7,997 nucleotides of DNA, from assembly GCA_026193735.1 (NCBI GenBank), contig JAPHUJ010000115.1, forward strand, positions 1 through 7,997, read 5' to 3'. Each line of letters opens with the position of its first letter. The stretch's first letter is position 1. Below are positions 1 through 6,010 of this stretch, one piece after another. Made by a program: the position numbers and the translations under genes. Below the pieces are notes generated by a model. That model searched no databases, had not been told where the DNA came from, and saw nothing but the letters and a program-made list of their open reading frames with translations. Source of the stretch: Sulfurovum sp. (lineage in GTDB: Bacteria > Campylobacterota > Campylobacteria > Campylobacterales > Sulfurovaceae).

Positions 1-1
1 A

Positions 2-241
2 AATGCCCAAGAAATAGCCAGAAGAGCAGGTGCGATGTATGACAAGTTTGTCGGCTTCTCTGAAGACTTGATGAAGATCTCAAAACAGATTGATGGTATA
101 CAGGGAAGTTTTTCGGCAGCCAAAAACAAGCTTAGTGATGGAAAAGGAAACCTTGTAAGGCAAGTACAACAACTCAAAGAATTGGGTGCACAAACCAATA
201 GGACTATCCCTAAAGAATTTAGTGGAGATAAAGATGATTAG
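2..241 (+). CDS. rmuC: RmuC-family DNA recombination protein, C-terminal end (5' partial)
   Basis: The reading frame is open from base 2 to a TAG at 239-241, giving 79 residues of a protein that begins outside the window. The stretch NAQEIARRAGAMYDKFVGF, then a helical segment, then KLSDGKGNLVRQVQQLKELGA and a short polar tail, matches the characteristic C-terminus of RmuC proteins. RmuC has a coiled-coil N-terminus and a nuclease-like core. It is known from E. coli as a factor that limits DNA inversion and rearrangement, but its biochemical activity is poorly defined. The catalytic core is upstream and cannot be checked here. The stop codon overlaps the start of ppk2 by 8 bp (ATGATTAG), which suggests co-transcription and coupled translation. 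Identification rests on recognising the family and is fairly secure. Confidence 0.85.
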   Translation, partial: NAQEIARRAGAMYDKFVGFSEDLMKISKQIDGIQGSFSAAKNKLSDGKGNLVRQVQQLKELGAQTNRTIPKEFSGDKDD

Positions 242-1085
242 ACAACAATATATTGTTTACACAGAAGAACTTTCAGAGTATAAAGTCAAATCTACTAAAG
301 TCTTTAAAGGCAATGGAAAACTTAAAAAAAAGTTTTATAAAAAAGAATCACTCAAGCTTCAATATGAACTGGTGAAACTTCAAAAATGGGTTATTGACAA
401 CAATAAAAGACTTTTGGTCATTTTTGAAGGTATGGATTGTGCGGGGAAAAGCTCAAGCATTAAAGAATTTAACAATTATCTGAATCCAAGAGAAGCACGT
501 TCTGTAGCCTTGTCTAAACCAAACTCGAAAGAATTGGGACAATGGTATTTCCAGCGTCATTTAAAGCAGATACCAAATGCTGGAGAAATAGTCTTCTTTG
601 ACAGATCTTGGTACAACAGAGCAGGGATAGAACAGGTCTTTGGTTTTTGTACACAGGAGCAGCACGATCACTTTTACTCACAGGTAAATGGTGTAGAAGA
701 GATGCTGGTTGATGATAGTATACTTTTTTTCAAGTTTTATTTGAACATTTCACATAAAACAGAAAAAAACCGTATAAAAGACAGAGAAAATGACCCGCTA
801 AAAAGCTGGAAACTTTCAGACTTGGACTATAAATCTCTGAATGCCTATTCTAAGTATGAAGTACTTCGTGACAAGATGTTTAGAATCTCCGGTACAACGC
901 ATGCACCTTGGTGTGAGCTTGATGCAAACGATAAAAAAAGAGCACGTATCAACGCAATACGATACTTACTTTTAAATATTGATTATGAAGGTAAAGATGA
1001 AAGTGTTATTAGCGGAGTAGATAAAAAAATAGTTAAATTATATAATGAAGGAAAATACCATGGAAAATGTAACCATATGGCATAA
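234..1085 (+). CDS. ppk2: Polyphosphate kinase 2 (PPK2 family)
   Basis: This 283-residue cytosolic P-loop kinase moves phosphate between inorganic polyphosphate and nucleotides (ADP/ATP, GDP/GTP or AMP, depending on subclass). Visible motifs are the Walker A GMDCAGKS (residues 66-73), the Walker B-like FFDRSWYNRAG (121-131), and the lid segment DRENDPLKSWKLSDLD (183-198). The C-terminal region, with APWCELDANDKKRARINAIRYLL, is typical of PPK2. The length fits a one-domain enzyme. ATG 234 is chosen because GGAG at 224-227 lies 6 nt upstream. An in-frame GTG at 186 would add 16 residues but lacks a ribosome site and lies deep in rmuC. The gene overlaps rmuC by 8 bp and arsC by 26 bp, so it is probably mid-operon. 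The cysteine in the Walker A loop (usually DAAGKGG) is a small deviation. Family is confident; subclass and nucleotide preference cannot be told from sequence alone. Confidence 0.92.
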   Translation: MIRQQYIVYTEELSEYKVKSTKVFKGNGKLKKKFYKKESLKLQYELVKLQKWVIDNNKRLLVIFEGMDCAGKSSSIKEFNNYLNPREARSVALSKPNSKELGQWYFQRHLKQIPNAGEIVFFDRSWYNRAGIEQVFGFCTQEQHDHFYSQVNGVEEMLVDDSILFFKFYLNISHKTEKNRIKDRENDPLKSWKLSDLDYKSLNAYSKYEVLRDKMFRISGTTHAPWCELDANDKKRARINAIRYLLLNIDYEGKDESVISGVDKKIVKLYNEGKYHGKCNHMA

Positions 1086-1410
1086 CCCAAGATGCAGTAA
1101 ATCCAGAAATGCAGCAGCACTTTTGGAAGAAAAGGGTATCGATGCAGAAGTCGTCAAATATTTGGATACCCCTCCAAGTAAAGAAGAATTGATAGCAGTA
1201 CTTAAAATGCTCGGTATGACAGCTAGAGAATTGATGCGTACTAAAGAAGAGATATATAAAGAACTAAATCTCAAGGAAATAACAGAGGAAGATAAACTTA
1301 TAGAGGCTATGGTGCAAAACCCTAAGCTCATAGAGAGACCTATTGTTATAAAAGACGGTAAAGCTGTTATTGGTCGTCCTATTGAAAATATTATTGATCT
1401 ACTAAATTAA
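1060..1410 (+). CDS. arsC: ArsC/YfgD-type thioredoxin-fold reductase (arsenate reductase family)
   Basis: This 116-residue protein belongs to the glutaredoxin-coupled ArsC family, whose archetype reduces arsenate to arsenite in the cytoplasm. It keeps the catalytic cysteine in HNPRCSKSR (Cys12) and the three oxyanion-binding arginines: Arg60 (ELMRTKE), Arg93 (IERPIV) and Arg106 (IGRPIE). These correspond to Cys12, Arg60, Arg94 and Arg107 of E. coli ArsC. The protein ends soon after the last arginine, so it lacks the longer tail of plasmid ArsC and resembles chromosomal YfgD-like members. The start is ATG 1060, with AAGGA at 1048-1052 spaced 7 nt away. An ATG at 1045 in the same frame lacks such a site. 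The start lies inside the end of ppk2. No arsB, acr3 or arsR is visible nearby, so a dedicated arsenic operon is not supported; housekeeping reduction is possible. Confidence 0.85.
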   Translation: MENVTIWHNPRCSKSRNAAALLEEKGIDAEVVKYLDTPPSKEELIAVLKMLGMTARELMRTKEEIYKELNLKEITEEDKLIEAMVQNPKLIERPIVIKDGKAVIGRPIENIIDLLN

Positions 1411-1424
1411 TATTTCACTGATAT

Positions 1425-1454
1425 AAAGAGTTTTCTTCTTAATAGAAGCTCTTT
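1425..1454 (+). terminator. Possible terminator hairpin after arsC
   Basis: AAAGAG (1425-1430) pairs with CTCTTT (1449-1454), and CTTCT pairs with AGAAG inside it, leaving a 4-nt bulge of T residues on the left. The 3' side continues into a short pyrimidine run. It sits 15 bp after the arsC stop and before the next promoter, where an operon end is expected. The bulge and weak U tract make it less convincing than the other terminators in the window. Confidence 0.45.
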
Positions 1455-1489
1455 CCTAAGCGCTTTCTTCCACTTTCAGAACATTATGT

Positions 1490-1495
1490 TAAAAT
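1490..1495 (+). promoter_or_regulatory. Candidate -10 element for ybiT
   Basis: TAAAAT lies within an AT-rich stretch 40 bp before the TTG start of the ABC-F gene. Transcription would begin near 1502, giving a leader of about 34 nt that includes the ribosome site. No clear -35 box is seen, as is common in Campylobacterota sigma-70 promoters. Supported by position and one hexamer only. Confidence 0.4.
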
Positions 1496-1524
1496 CCCAT
1501 TAATTATTAAATACAAAAATATAC

Positions 1525-1538
1525 AAGGATCAGACTTG
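1525..1538 (+). promoter_or_regulatory. Ribosome site deciding a TTG start for ybiT
   Basis: AAGGA at 1525-1529 is followed by 6 nt and then TTG at 1536. No ATG lies between this site and the conserved N-terminal sequence MLSTVNLTQRYGK, which aligns with the start of E. coli YbiT. The TTG is therefore the likely initiator. Confidence 0.7.
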
Positions 1539-3131
1539 CTAAGTACAGTAAATTTAACACAGCGCTATGGAAAAAGAGTGCTTTTTGATAAGATCAATAT
1601 CACTTTAGATGCAGGTAAACGTTATGGGCTCATAGGAGCAAATGGTGCAGGAAAGTCTACATTTATGAAGATACTTGCAGGAGAGATAGAACAAAGTGAT
1701 GGTGAAGTACAGCTTCAGCCAGGACTGAAACTGGGTATGCTTAGTCAAAACCAGTATGCTTTTGAAGATTATACACTTAAAGATGCAGTACTCTATGGAA
1801 ACAAAAAACTTTTTGATGCACAAAAAGAGAAAGAAAAACTCTATATGGAAGGTGATTTTGAGAGTGATGCAGTCAACAACCGTCTAGGTGAACTGGAAAT
1901 GATCTGTGCAGACGAGGATCCTACTTATGAGTCTGATGTAAAGATAGAGAAGTTACTCCAATCTTTAGGCTTTCCTATAGAACAACACGATGAACTTATG
2001 TCTTCACTTACAGGAGGCGACAAGTTCAAGATCTTATTGGCACAAGTACTTTTCCTGAAGCCAGATGTACTTCTGCTTGATGAGCCTACCAACAACCTTG
2101 ATATGGAAACCATCTCTTGGTTGGAAAATGAATTGAAACGTCATGAAGGAACACTGCTTGTCATCTCTCACGATAGACACTTTCTTAACGGGGTAGTTAC
2201 ACACATCCTTGACCTTGACTTTCAGAATATACGTGAGTTTACAGGAAATTATGACGAATGGTATATTGCTGCAAACCTCATAGCCAAACAAGCAGAAACG
2301 GACCGGGCTAAAGGGATGAAAGAAAAAGAAGAACTTGAAAAGTTTATCACACGGTTTTCTGCAAATGCTTCTAAGGCAAAACAAGCTACAAGTAGACAAA
2401 AGAAGTTAGATAAACTTGATGTGCAGGAGATAAGACTTTCAAGCAGACGCGATCCTTCCATCATGTTCAAGCCACATAGAGACATTGGAAATGAAGTACT
2501 TGAAGTAGAAGGGCTTTCAAAGAGTTATGATGGCGAAAAAGTATTTGAAAATCTCACTTTTAAGGTAGATAAAGGTGAGAAGATCGCGATCATCGGTGGA
2601 AACGGTGCAGGTAAAACTACATTGCTTAAGATACTTATGGGTGAAATTGAAGCTGATGCAGGTACTTACAAGTGGGGTCAGACCATCACTACGAGTTATT
2701 TTCCTCAAAATACAACGGACATAGTTGTAGGGGATGAAGAGCTGCCACAATGGATACAGGGATTTGACCCTAAATGGCATATAGATGACATTCGAAAAAC
2801 ACTTGGACGTATGCTTTTCTCGGGTGAGGAACAGAAGAAAAAAGTAGACAGTTGTTCAGGTGGGGAAAAACACCGTGTAATGCTTTCAAAAATCATGATG
2901 GATGATGCTAATTTCCTTGTAATGGATGAACCGAACAACCACTTGGACCTTGAGGCTATTATTGCTTTAGGTGAAGCCCTGTATAATTATCAGGGTGGTG
3001 TCATCTGTGTTTCTCACGATAGAGAACTCATCGATGCATTTGCAAATAGAATTATACAGATTCAAGATGATGGCAGTATCATCGACTTTAAAGGTGATTA
3101 TGAAAGTTTTGTGGAGCAACACGCACATTAA
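1536..3131 (+). CDS. ybiT: ABC-F family ATPase, YbiT type
   Basis: This 531-residue soluble protein has two ABC ATPase domains in tandem and no membrane segments, the layout of ABC-F translation factors that bind the ribosomal E site. Domain 1 has Walker A GANGAGKST (34-42), signature LTGGD (158-162), Walker B DVLLLDEPTNNLD (177-189) and switch SHDRHF (211-216). A charged linker carries FSANASKAKQATSR (274-287). Domain 2 has Walker A GGNGAGKTT (354-362), signature CSGGEKHR (440-447), Walker B MDEPNNHLD (463-471) and switch SHDRE (493-497). Both catalytic glutamates (183 and 465) are present. Length and order match E. coli YbiT (530 aa), including the NASK..QATSR linker motif. It appears monocistronic, with its own candidate promoter and a strong terminator. 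LTGGD and DEPNNHLD are mild departures from LSGGE and DEPTNHLD. Resistance-type ABC-F proteins are a less likely alternative. Confidence 0.93.
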   Translation: MLSTVNLTQRYGKRVLFDKINITLDAGKRYGLIGANGAGKSTFMKILAGEIEQSDGEVQLQPGLKLGMLSQNQYAFEDYTLKDAVLYGNKKLFDAQKEKEKLYMEGDFESDAVNNRLGELEMICADEDPTYESDVKIEKLLQSLGFPIEQHDELMSSLTGGDKFKILLAQVLFLKPDVLLLDEPTNNLDMETISWLENELKRHEGTLLVISHDRHFLNGVVTHILDLDFQNIREFTGNYDEWYIAANLIAKQAETDRAKGMKEKEELEKFITRFSANASKAKQATSRQKKLDKLDVQEIRLSSRRDPSIMFKPHRDIGNEVLEVEGLSKSYDGEKVFENLTFKVDKGEKIAIIGGNGAGKTTLLKILMGEIEADAGTYKWGQTITTSYFPQNTTDIVVGDEELPQWIQGFDPKWHIDDIRKTLGRMLFSGEEQKKKVDSCSGGEKHRVMLSKIMMDDANFLVMDEPNNHLDLEAIIALGEALYNYQGGVICVSHDRELIDAFANRIIQIQDDGSIIDFKGDYESFVEQHAH

Positions 3132-3148
3132 ACATTCGTTTTATATCT

Positions 3149-3184
3149 AAGAGATTTCATCTGATAGAATGAAATCTCTTTTAT
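3149..3184 (+). terminator. Intrinsic terminator of ybiT
   Basis: AAGAGATTTCAT (3149-3160) and ATGAAATCTCTT (3169-3180) form a perfect 12-bp stem with an 8-nt loop, 17 bp after the ybiT stop. The descending arm runs into a T-rich tail (CTTTTATCTTCTT), as expected of a rho-independent terminator. Confidence 0.88.
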
Positions 3185-3254
3185 CTTCTTATTCTATAAA
3201 TCTCTTTCTCTCTAGATCAAAATTCATTTTCACATTCACTTCATACTAATATTT

Positions 3255-3260
3255 TATACT
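3255..3260 (+). promoter_or_regulatory. Candidate -10 element for the small secreted peptide pair
   Basis: TATACT lies 28 bp before the first small gene, giving a predicted transcription start near 3267 and a short leader that contains the AAAGGA ribosome site. No well-spaced -35 box is clear. The upstream ybiT terminator makes an independent promoter here likely. Confidence 0.45.
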
Positions 3261-3277
3261 TTCACATCTTTAAAAAG

Positions 3278-3354
3278 AAAGGATTCAAATGAAAAGATTA
3301 ACAACCATATTATTTTTAGTAGTTGGCTTGGCATCTAGTGTATCAGCACATCAT
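3278..3354 (+). repeat. Direct repeat, copy 1 (ribosome site plus signal-peptide coding region)
   Basis: This 77-bp segment, from the AAAGGA ribosome site to the His-His codons, recurs at 3468-3544 with an exact 190-bp offset. By hand count 64 of 77 bases agree (about 83%). Similarity falls off sharply in the codons that follow. It marks a tandem gene duplication. Confidence 0.8.
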
Positions 3355-3426
3355 AATTCACCGTCAGAGAATGCAGGTGGAAATATGTCATCAACTTCAG
3401 GTCATCTTGATTTAGTATTCGAGTAA
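3289..3426 (+). CDS. Small secreted peptide, copy 1 (45 aa, His-His mature N-terminus)
   Basis: This 45-codon ORF has AAAGGA at 3278-3283, 5 nt before the ATG. Residues 1-20 are a textbook Sec signal peptide: MKR, then a hydrophobic core (LTTILFLVVGLAS), then SVSA. Signal peptidase I would cut after Ala20, leaving a 25-residue peptide that begins HHNSPSENAGG and ends SGHLDLVFE. The mature part has no cysteine, lipobox or membrane segment. The gene downstream encodes the same length with the same layout. Ten of the 25 mature residues are shared without gaps (His1, His2, Ser6, Ala9, Gly10, Asn12, Ser17, His19, Leu20, Phe24). I do not recognise the family. The product is probably periplasmic or exported. 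Metal binding by the N-terminal histidines is a guess. That both copies keep exactly this layout argues for real genes. Confidence 0.75.
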   Translation: MKRLTTILFLVVGLASSVSAHHNSPSENAGGNMSSTSGHLDLVFE

Positions 3427-3467
3427 GATTTTCTAGTCTATGGATTGGAACAACATTAATAAAACAA

Positions 3468-3544
3468 AAAGGATTTACATGAAAAAATTAACAACAATAT
3501 TATTATTAGCGATCGGTTTGGCATCAAGTGCATCAGCCCATCAT
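3468..3544 (+). repeat. Direct repeat, copy 2 (ribosome site plus signal-peptide coding region)
   Basis: This is the partner of the segment at 3278-3354, and no gap is needed to align the two. Changes are scattered, and several are synonymous third positions (ACC/ACA, GGC/GGT, TCT/TCA, GCA/GCC). This fits two translated copies that have diverged under constraint. Confidence 0.8.
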
Positions 3545-3616
3545 ATGGCTCAGTCTGATACTGCAGGAGTAAATATAGATGAGGATTCTCCACATCTATT
3601 GATGACGTTTTATTAA
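3479..3616 (+). CDS. Small secreted peptide, copy 2 (45 aa, His-His mature N-terminus)
   Basis: This second 45-codon ORF starts 52 bp after copy 1, with AAAGGA at 3468-3473 and 5 nt spacing. Residues 1-20 form a Sec signal peptide (MKK, LTTILLLAIGLAS core, SASA) predicted to be cut after Ala20. The 25-residue product starts HHMAQSDTAGVNIDEDSPHL and ends in LMTFY. It is more acidic than copy 1 (NIDEDS against NMSSTS). The shared pattern is HH-x3-S-x2-AG-x-N-x4-S-x-HL-x3-F. A terminator follows directly, so the pair is probably one bicistronic unit. I cannot name a family or function. Possible roles include metal binding through N-terminal histidines, an envelope chaperone-like peptide, or an extracellular signal; the sequence does not discriminate among these. 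Confidence 0.78.
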   Translation: MKKLTTILLLAIGLASSASAHHMAQSDTAGVNIDEDSPHLLMTFY

Positions 3617-3641
3617 TAAATAATATTATTTCCCTTCCCCG

Positions 3642-3672
3642 AAGCATATCTTGAATTCAGGATATGCTTTTT
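3642..3672 (+). terminator. Intrinsic terminator of the peptide pair
   Basis: AAGCATATC (3642-3650) pairs with GATATGCTT (3661-3669). The stem extends inward through a T-G wobble, T-A and G-C, leaving an AATT loop. A run of five T residues (3668-3672) follows on the plus strand. On the minus strand the hairpin is followed by CGGGG rather than T residues, so it probably does not terminate the convergent yebC gene. Confidence 0.85.
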
Positions 3673-3712
3673 AACCCCATACATACAATAAAGTATAATA
3701 TACGATTACTCT

Positions 3713-4450
3713 TTAGGCAATATTTGTATAGACGGCCTGTACGTCTTCATCGTCTTCAAGTTTGTCGATGAGAACTTCTGCTTCTTCAAGTTGTTCGTCT
3801 GTAAGTTCTATAGGTGTATTTGCGATACGTTGGATCTCTGCTTTGCTTATCTCTATACCTTTTTCTTCTAAGGCTTTACTCAACTCACCAAATGATGCAA
3901 ATTCTCCAAAGATACGGATAATTGCTTTGTCTTCACCATGTTCTTGGGGCTCTACATCTTCTTCAATTTCTTCAAGACCAAAGTCGATGAGATCAAGTTC
4001 TAACTCTTCTATGTCCATATCTTCTGTTTTTTCAAAAACAAATACTGATTTTGTGGTAAACATAAAGTCAAGTGAGCCGTTTTTAAGTGCTTCTCCACCG
4101 TTACGTGTAAGGATAGCTTTCACATTGGCAACCGTTCTTGTGTTGTTGTCTGTAGCACAGTCTATGAAAAGAAGTACACCATTAGCTGCTTTAGCTTCAA
4201 AAGAGACCTCTTTGATGTCGGCAAGATCTTTAGCTGCTGCTCTTTTGATGGCCGCATCTATGTTGTCTTTAGGCATATTTTGTGCTTTTGCGTTGATAAT
4301 AGCCGTACGAAGTTTAGGGTTCATATCTGGGTCTTGGCCGCCTTCTTTGGCTGCCATTGTGATGATTTTTCCTAATTTAGGAAAGACTCTTGACATCGTT
4401 CCCCATCTTTTCAATTTTGATGCTTTACGGTATTCAAACGCTCTGCCCAT
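3713..4450 (-). CDS. yebC: YebC/PmpR/TACO1-family protein
   Basis: This 245-residue cytosolic protein belongs to the YebC/TACO1 family. Family members are often annotated as transcriptional regulators, but recent work and the mitochondrial homologue TACO1 point to a role in translation. Visible family landmarks are [20 protein letters not shown] (residues 32-51) and [14 protein letters not shown] (58-71). A very acidic stretch follows in the middle domain, and the C-terminus carries [19 protein letters not shown]. The N-terminus [17 protein letters not shown] replaces the usual MAGHSKW start; I associate this variant with Campylobacterota. Length is normal (about 240 aa). The start is ATG 4450, with AGGA 7 nt upstream (4458-4461). 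It is transcribed away from selO. A serine-rich ORF on the opposite strand is only its shadow. Confidence 0.92.
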   Translation of the reverse strand: MGRAFEYRKASKLKRWGTMSRVFPKLGKIITMAAKEGGQDPDMNPKLRTAIINAKAQNMPKDNIDAAIKRAAAKDLADIKEVSFEAKAANGVLLFIDCATDNNTRTVANVKAILTRNGGEALKNGSLDFMFTTKSVFVFEKTEDMDIEELELDLIDFGLEEIEEDVEPQEHGEDKAIIRIFGEFASFGELSKALEEKGIEISKAEIQRIANTPIELTDEQLEEAEVLIDKLEDDEDVQAVYTNIA

Positions 4451-4482
4451 TCATATGTCCTTTATGTAAAATAATTGCCATC

Positions 4483-4488
4483 ATTATA
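4483..4488 (-). promoter_or_regulatory. -10 element for yebC
   Basis: A perfect TATAAT reads on the minus strand 32 bp before the yebC ATG, placing the transcription start near 4476 and leaving a leader of about 26 nt with the AGGA ribosome site. A matching -35 hexamer is not clear; the expected place overlaps the palindrome at 4497-4508. Confidence 0.6.
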
Positions 4489-4496
4489 TCCCTATT

Positions 4497-4508
4497 TTAC
4501 TTAAGTAA
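4497..4508. promoter_or_regulatory. 12-bp palindrome between divergent yebC and selO promoters
   Basis: TTACTTAAGTAA is a perfect palindrome. It lies 8 bp upstream of the yebC -10 and 18 bp upstream of the selO -10, reaching the expected -35 zones of both. The position suits an operator that could act on both genes. It is short and AT-rich, so chance is possible and no known regulator is implied. Confidence 0.35.
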
Positions 4509-4526
4509 GTTCAAAGTATCTGTGTG

Positions 4527-4532
4527 TAAAAT
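4527..4532 (+). promoter_or_regulatory. Candidate -10 element for selO, possibly giving a leaderless mRNA
   Basis: TAAAAT ends 6 bp before the selO ATG at 4539. If used, transcription would start at or next to the A of the start codon. No Shine-Dalgarno sequence is visible before this ATG, unlike almost every other gene in the window. An alternative start site farther upstream cannot be excluded. Confidence 0.4.
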
Positions 4533-4538
4533 GCAAGC

Positions 4539-5975
4539 ATGAAACTAAATGAAATTAAACTAACCAATCCTTATTTAAAATTACCGGAAGAGTGCTATAC
4601 AAGAGTAAAGCCAACACCGCTCAATAATACTTTTTTGATCCATGCCAATGAAGAGGTGGCAAAATTGCTGGATATAGATATCGAAGAACTATACAGTGAT
4701 GCTTTTGTTGACTTTGTCAATGGCATTCTGGAACTAGAAGGGTCAGACACTTTTGCAATGTGTTATGCAGGGCATCAGTTTGGACATTTTGTACCACGAC
4801 TTGGAGATGGAAGAGCTATCAATATCGGTACTATCAATAACCTGCATTTACAACTTAAAGGTGCAGGGCAGACACGCTATTCACGGAGTGGAGATGGCCG
4901 TGCAGTATTGCGTTCAAGTATACGTGAATACCTTATGAGTGAAGCGATGCATGGTCTTGGCATAGAAGGTACACGTGCCTTCGCACTCATAGGCTCAGAA
5001 CATAAAGTTTACAGGGAAGACTGGGAGACAGGTGCCATTGTGCTTCGTGTCTCTCCTTCATGGATACGTTTTGGTACTTTTGAGTACTTTGCACATAAAA
5101 AGAAGTATGAAGAGCTAGAAGCATTGGCTGACTATGCTATAGCAGAGAGCTACCCGCACTTGGTAGATGAGCCAAATAAATACTTGCATTTCTTTACAGA
5201 GGTGGTAGGAAAAACAGCCATACTCATGGCAAAGTGGCAAGCAGTAGGGTTTAACCATGGAGTCATGAACACTGACAATATGTCCATTGCAGGACTTACT
5301 ATAGACTACGGACCTTATGCGTTCTTGGATGACTATGACTTCCAGTACATCTGTAACCACACAGACCAAAATGGACGTTACAGTTTTGGAAACCAACCTA
5401 ATGTAGGTGAGTGGAACTTACAGGCTCTCATGCATGCTTTAGCACCGATGGTAAGCATAGAAAAATTGGAAAAAATTCTCGACCACTACGGAAGGTTATA
5501 CACAGATAGATACCTTTACCTTATGAGTAAAAAGTTAGGTTTAGACACATTGAAAGACAGCGATTTGGACCTTGTCAAACATTTTCTGGGTATGATGCAA
5601 GGACTTAATATAGACTACACGCTCTTTTTTAGAACCCTCAGTCACTACAATGGAGATAGAACAGCACTGCTTAAACTAGGTCTCTACCATAAGCCTATGA
5701 ATGACTGGCTGGACAGTTATGATGAGAGACTCAAAGACAATACTTCTACTATAGAAGAAAGACAGAGGGCTATGCTGTTGACAAACCCAAAGTTCGTACT
5801 TAAAAACTACATACTCCAAGAGGCCATAGACGCAGCGAAAGAGGGTGACTTTACTGTGGTAGATGCATTATTTGAAATAGCTAAAAATCCCTATGCTGAA
5901 CATGAACAACATGAAAGATGGGCAGGATCTACACCTGATGAGTTTAAAAATAAGAAGCTGAGTTGCAGTTCCTAA
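4539..5975 (+). CDS. selO: SelO protein adenylyltransferase (YdiU/SelO pseudokinase family)
   Basis: This 478-residue enzyme, the same length as E. coli SelO, has a protein-kinase fold that binds ATP in a flipped orientation and transfers AMP to Ser, Thr or Tyr residues of target proteins. Landmarks in order are LPEECYTRVKPTPLNN (15-30), the glycine-rich AGHQFGHFVPRLGDGRA, LQLKGAGQTRYSRSGDGR with the nucleotide-binding Lys107, REYLMSEAMHGLGI, NTDNMSI with Asp246-Asn247, and DYGPYAF with metal-binding Asp256. These are offset by 6 from Lys113, Asp252, Asn253 and Asp262 of the P. syringae enzyme. The protein ends in Cys-Ser-Ser (476-478), where eukaryotic SelO has selenocysteine. Cys272 (YICNH) is also present. 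In E. coli SelO, Cys272 and Cys476 form a regulatory disulfide. No ribosome site precedes the ATG. A thioredoxin-like gene follows 35 bp later. Confidence 0.95.
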   Translation: MKLNEIKLTNPYLKLPEECYTRVKPTPLNNTFLIHANEEVAKLLDIDIEELYSDAFVDFVNGILELEGSDTFAMCYAGHQFGHFVPRLGDGRAINIGTINNLHLQLKGAGQTRYSRSGDGRAVLRSSIREYLMSEAMHGLGIEGTRAFALIGSEHKVYREDWETGAIVLRVSPSWIRFGTFEYFAHKKKYEELEALADYAIAESYPHLVDEPNKYLHFFTEVVGKTAILMAKWQAVGFNHGVMNTDNMSIAGLTIDYGPYAFLDDYDFQYICNHTDQNGRYSFGNQPNVGEWNLQALMHALAPMVSIEKLEKILDHYGRLYTDRYLYLMSKKLGLDTLKDSDLDLVKHFLGMMQGLNIDYTLFFRTLSHYNGDRTALLKLGLYHKPMNDWLDSYDERLKDNTSTIEERQRAMLLTNPKFVLKNYILQEAIDAAKEGDFTVVDALFEIAKNPYAEHEQHERWAGSTPDEFKNKKLSCSS

Positions 5976-6010
5976 TCGTTATACTTTGTAAAATCATTTA
6001 AGGATAATGC

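Noticed and set aside
186..233. Upstream GTG start extending ppk2 by 16 residues
   Set aside because: It has no ribosome site and lies inside rmuC. ATG 234 has GGAG at 6 nt and gives a normal PPK2 length.
1038..1331. A 97-codon minus-strand ORF opposite arsC
   Set aside because: It lies entirely over arsC and the ppk2 end, both strongly supported by motifs. Its serine-rich composition marks it as a shadow.
3762..4469. A 235-codon ORF on the plus strand opposite yebC
   Set aside because: It is serine-rich low-complexity sequence produced by the complement of the acidic yebC codons. It has no family features, and yebC itself is unmistakable.
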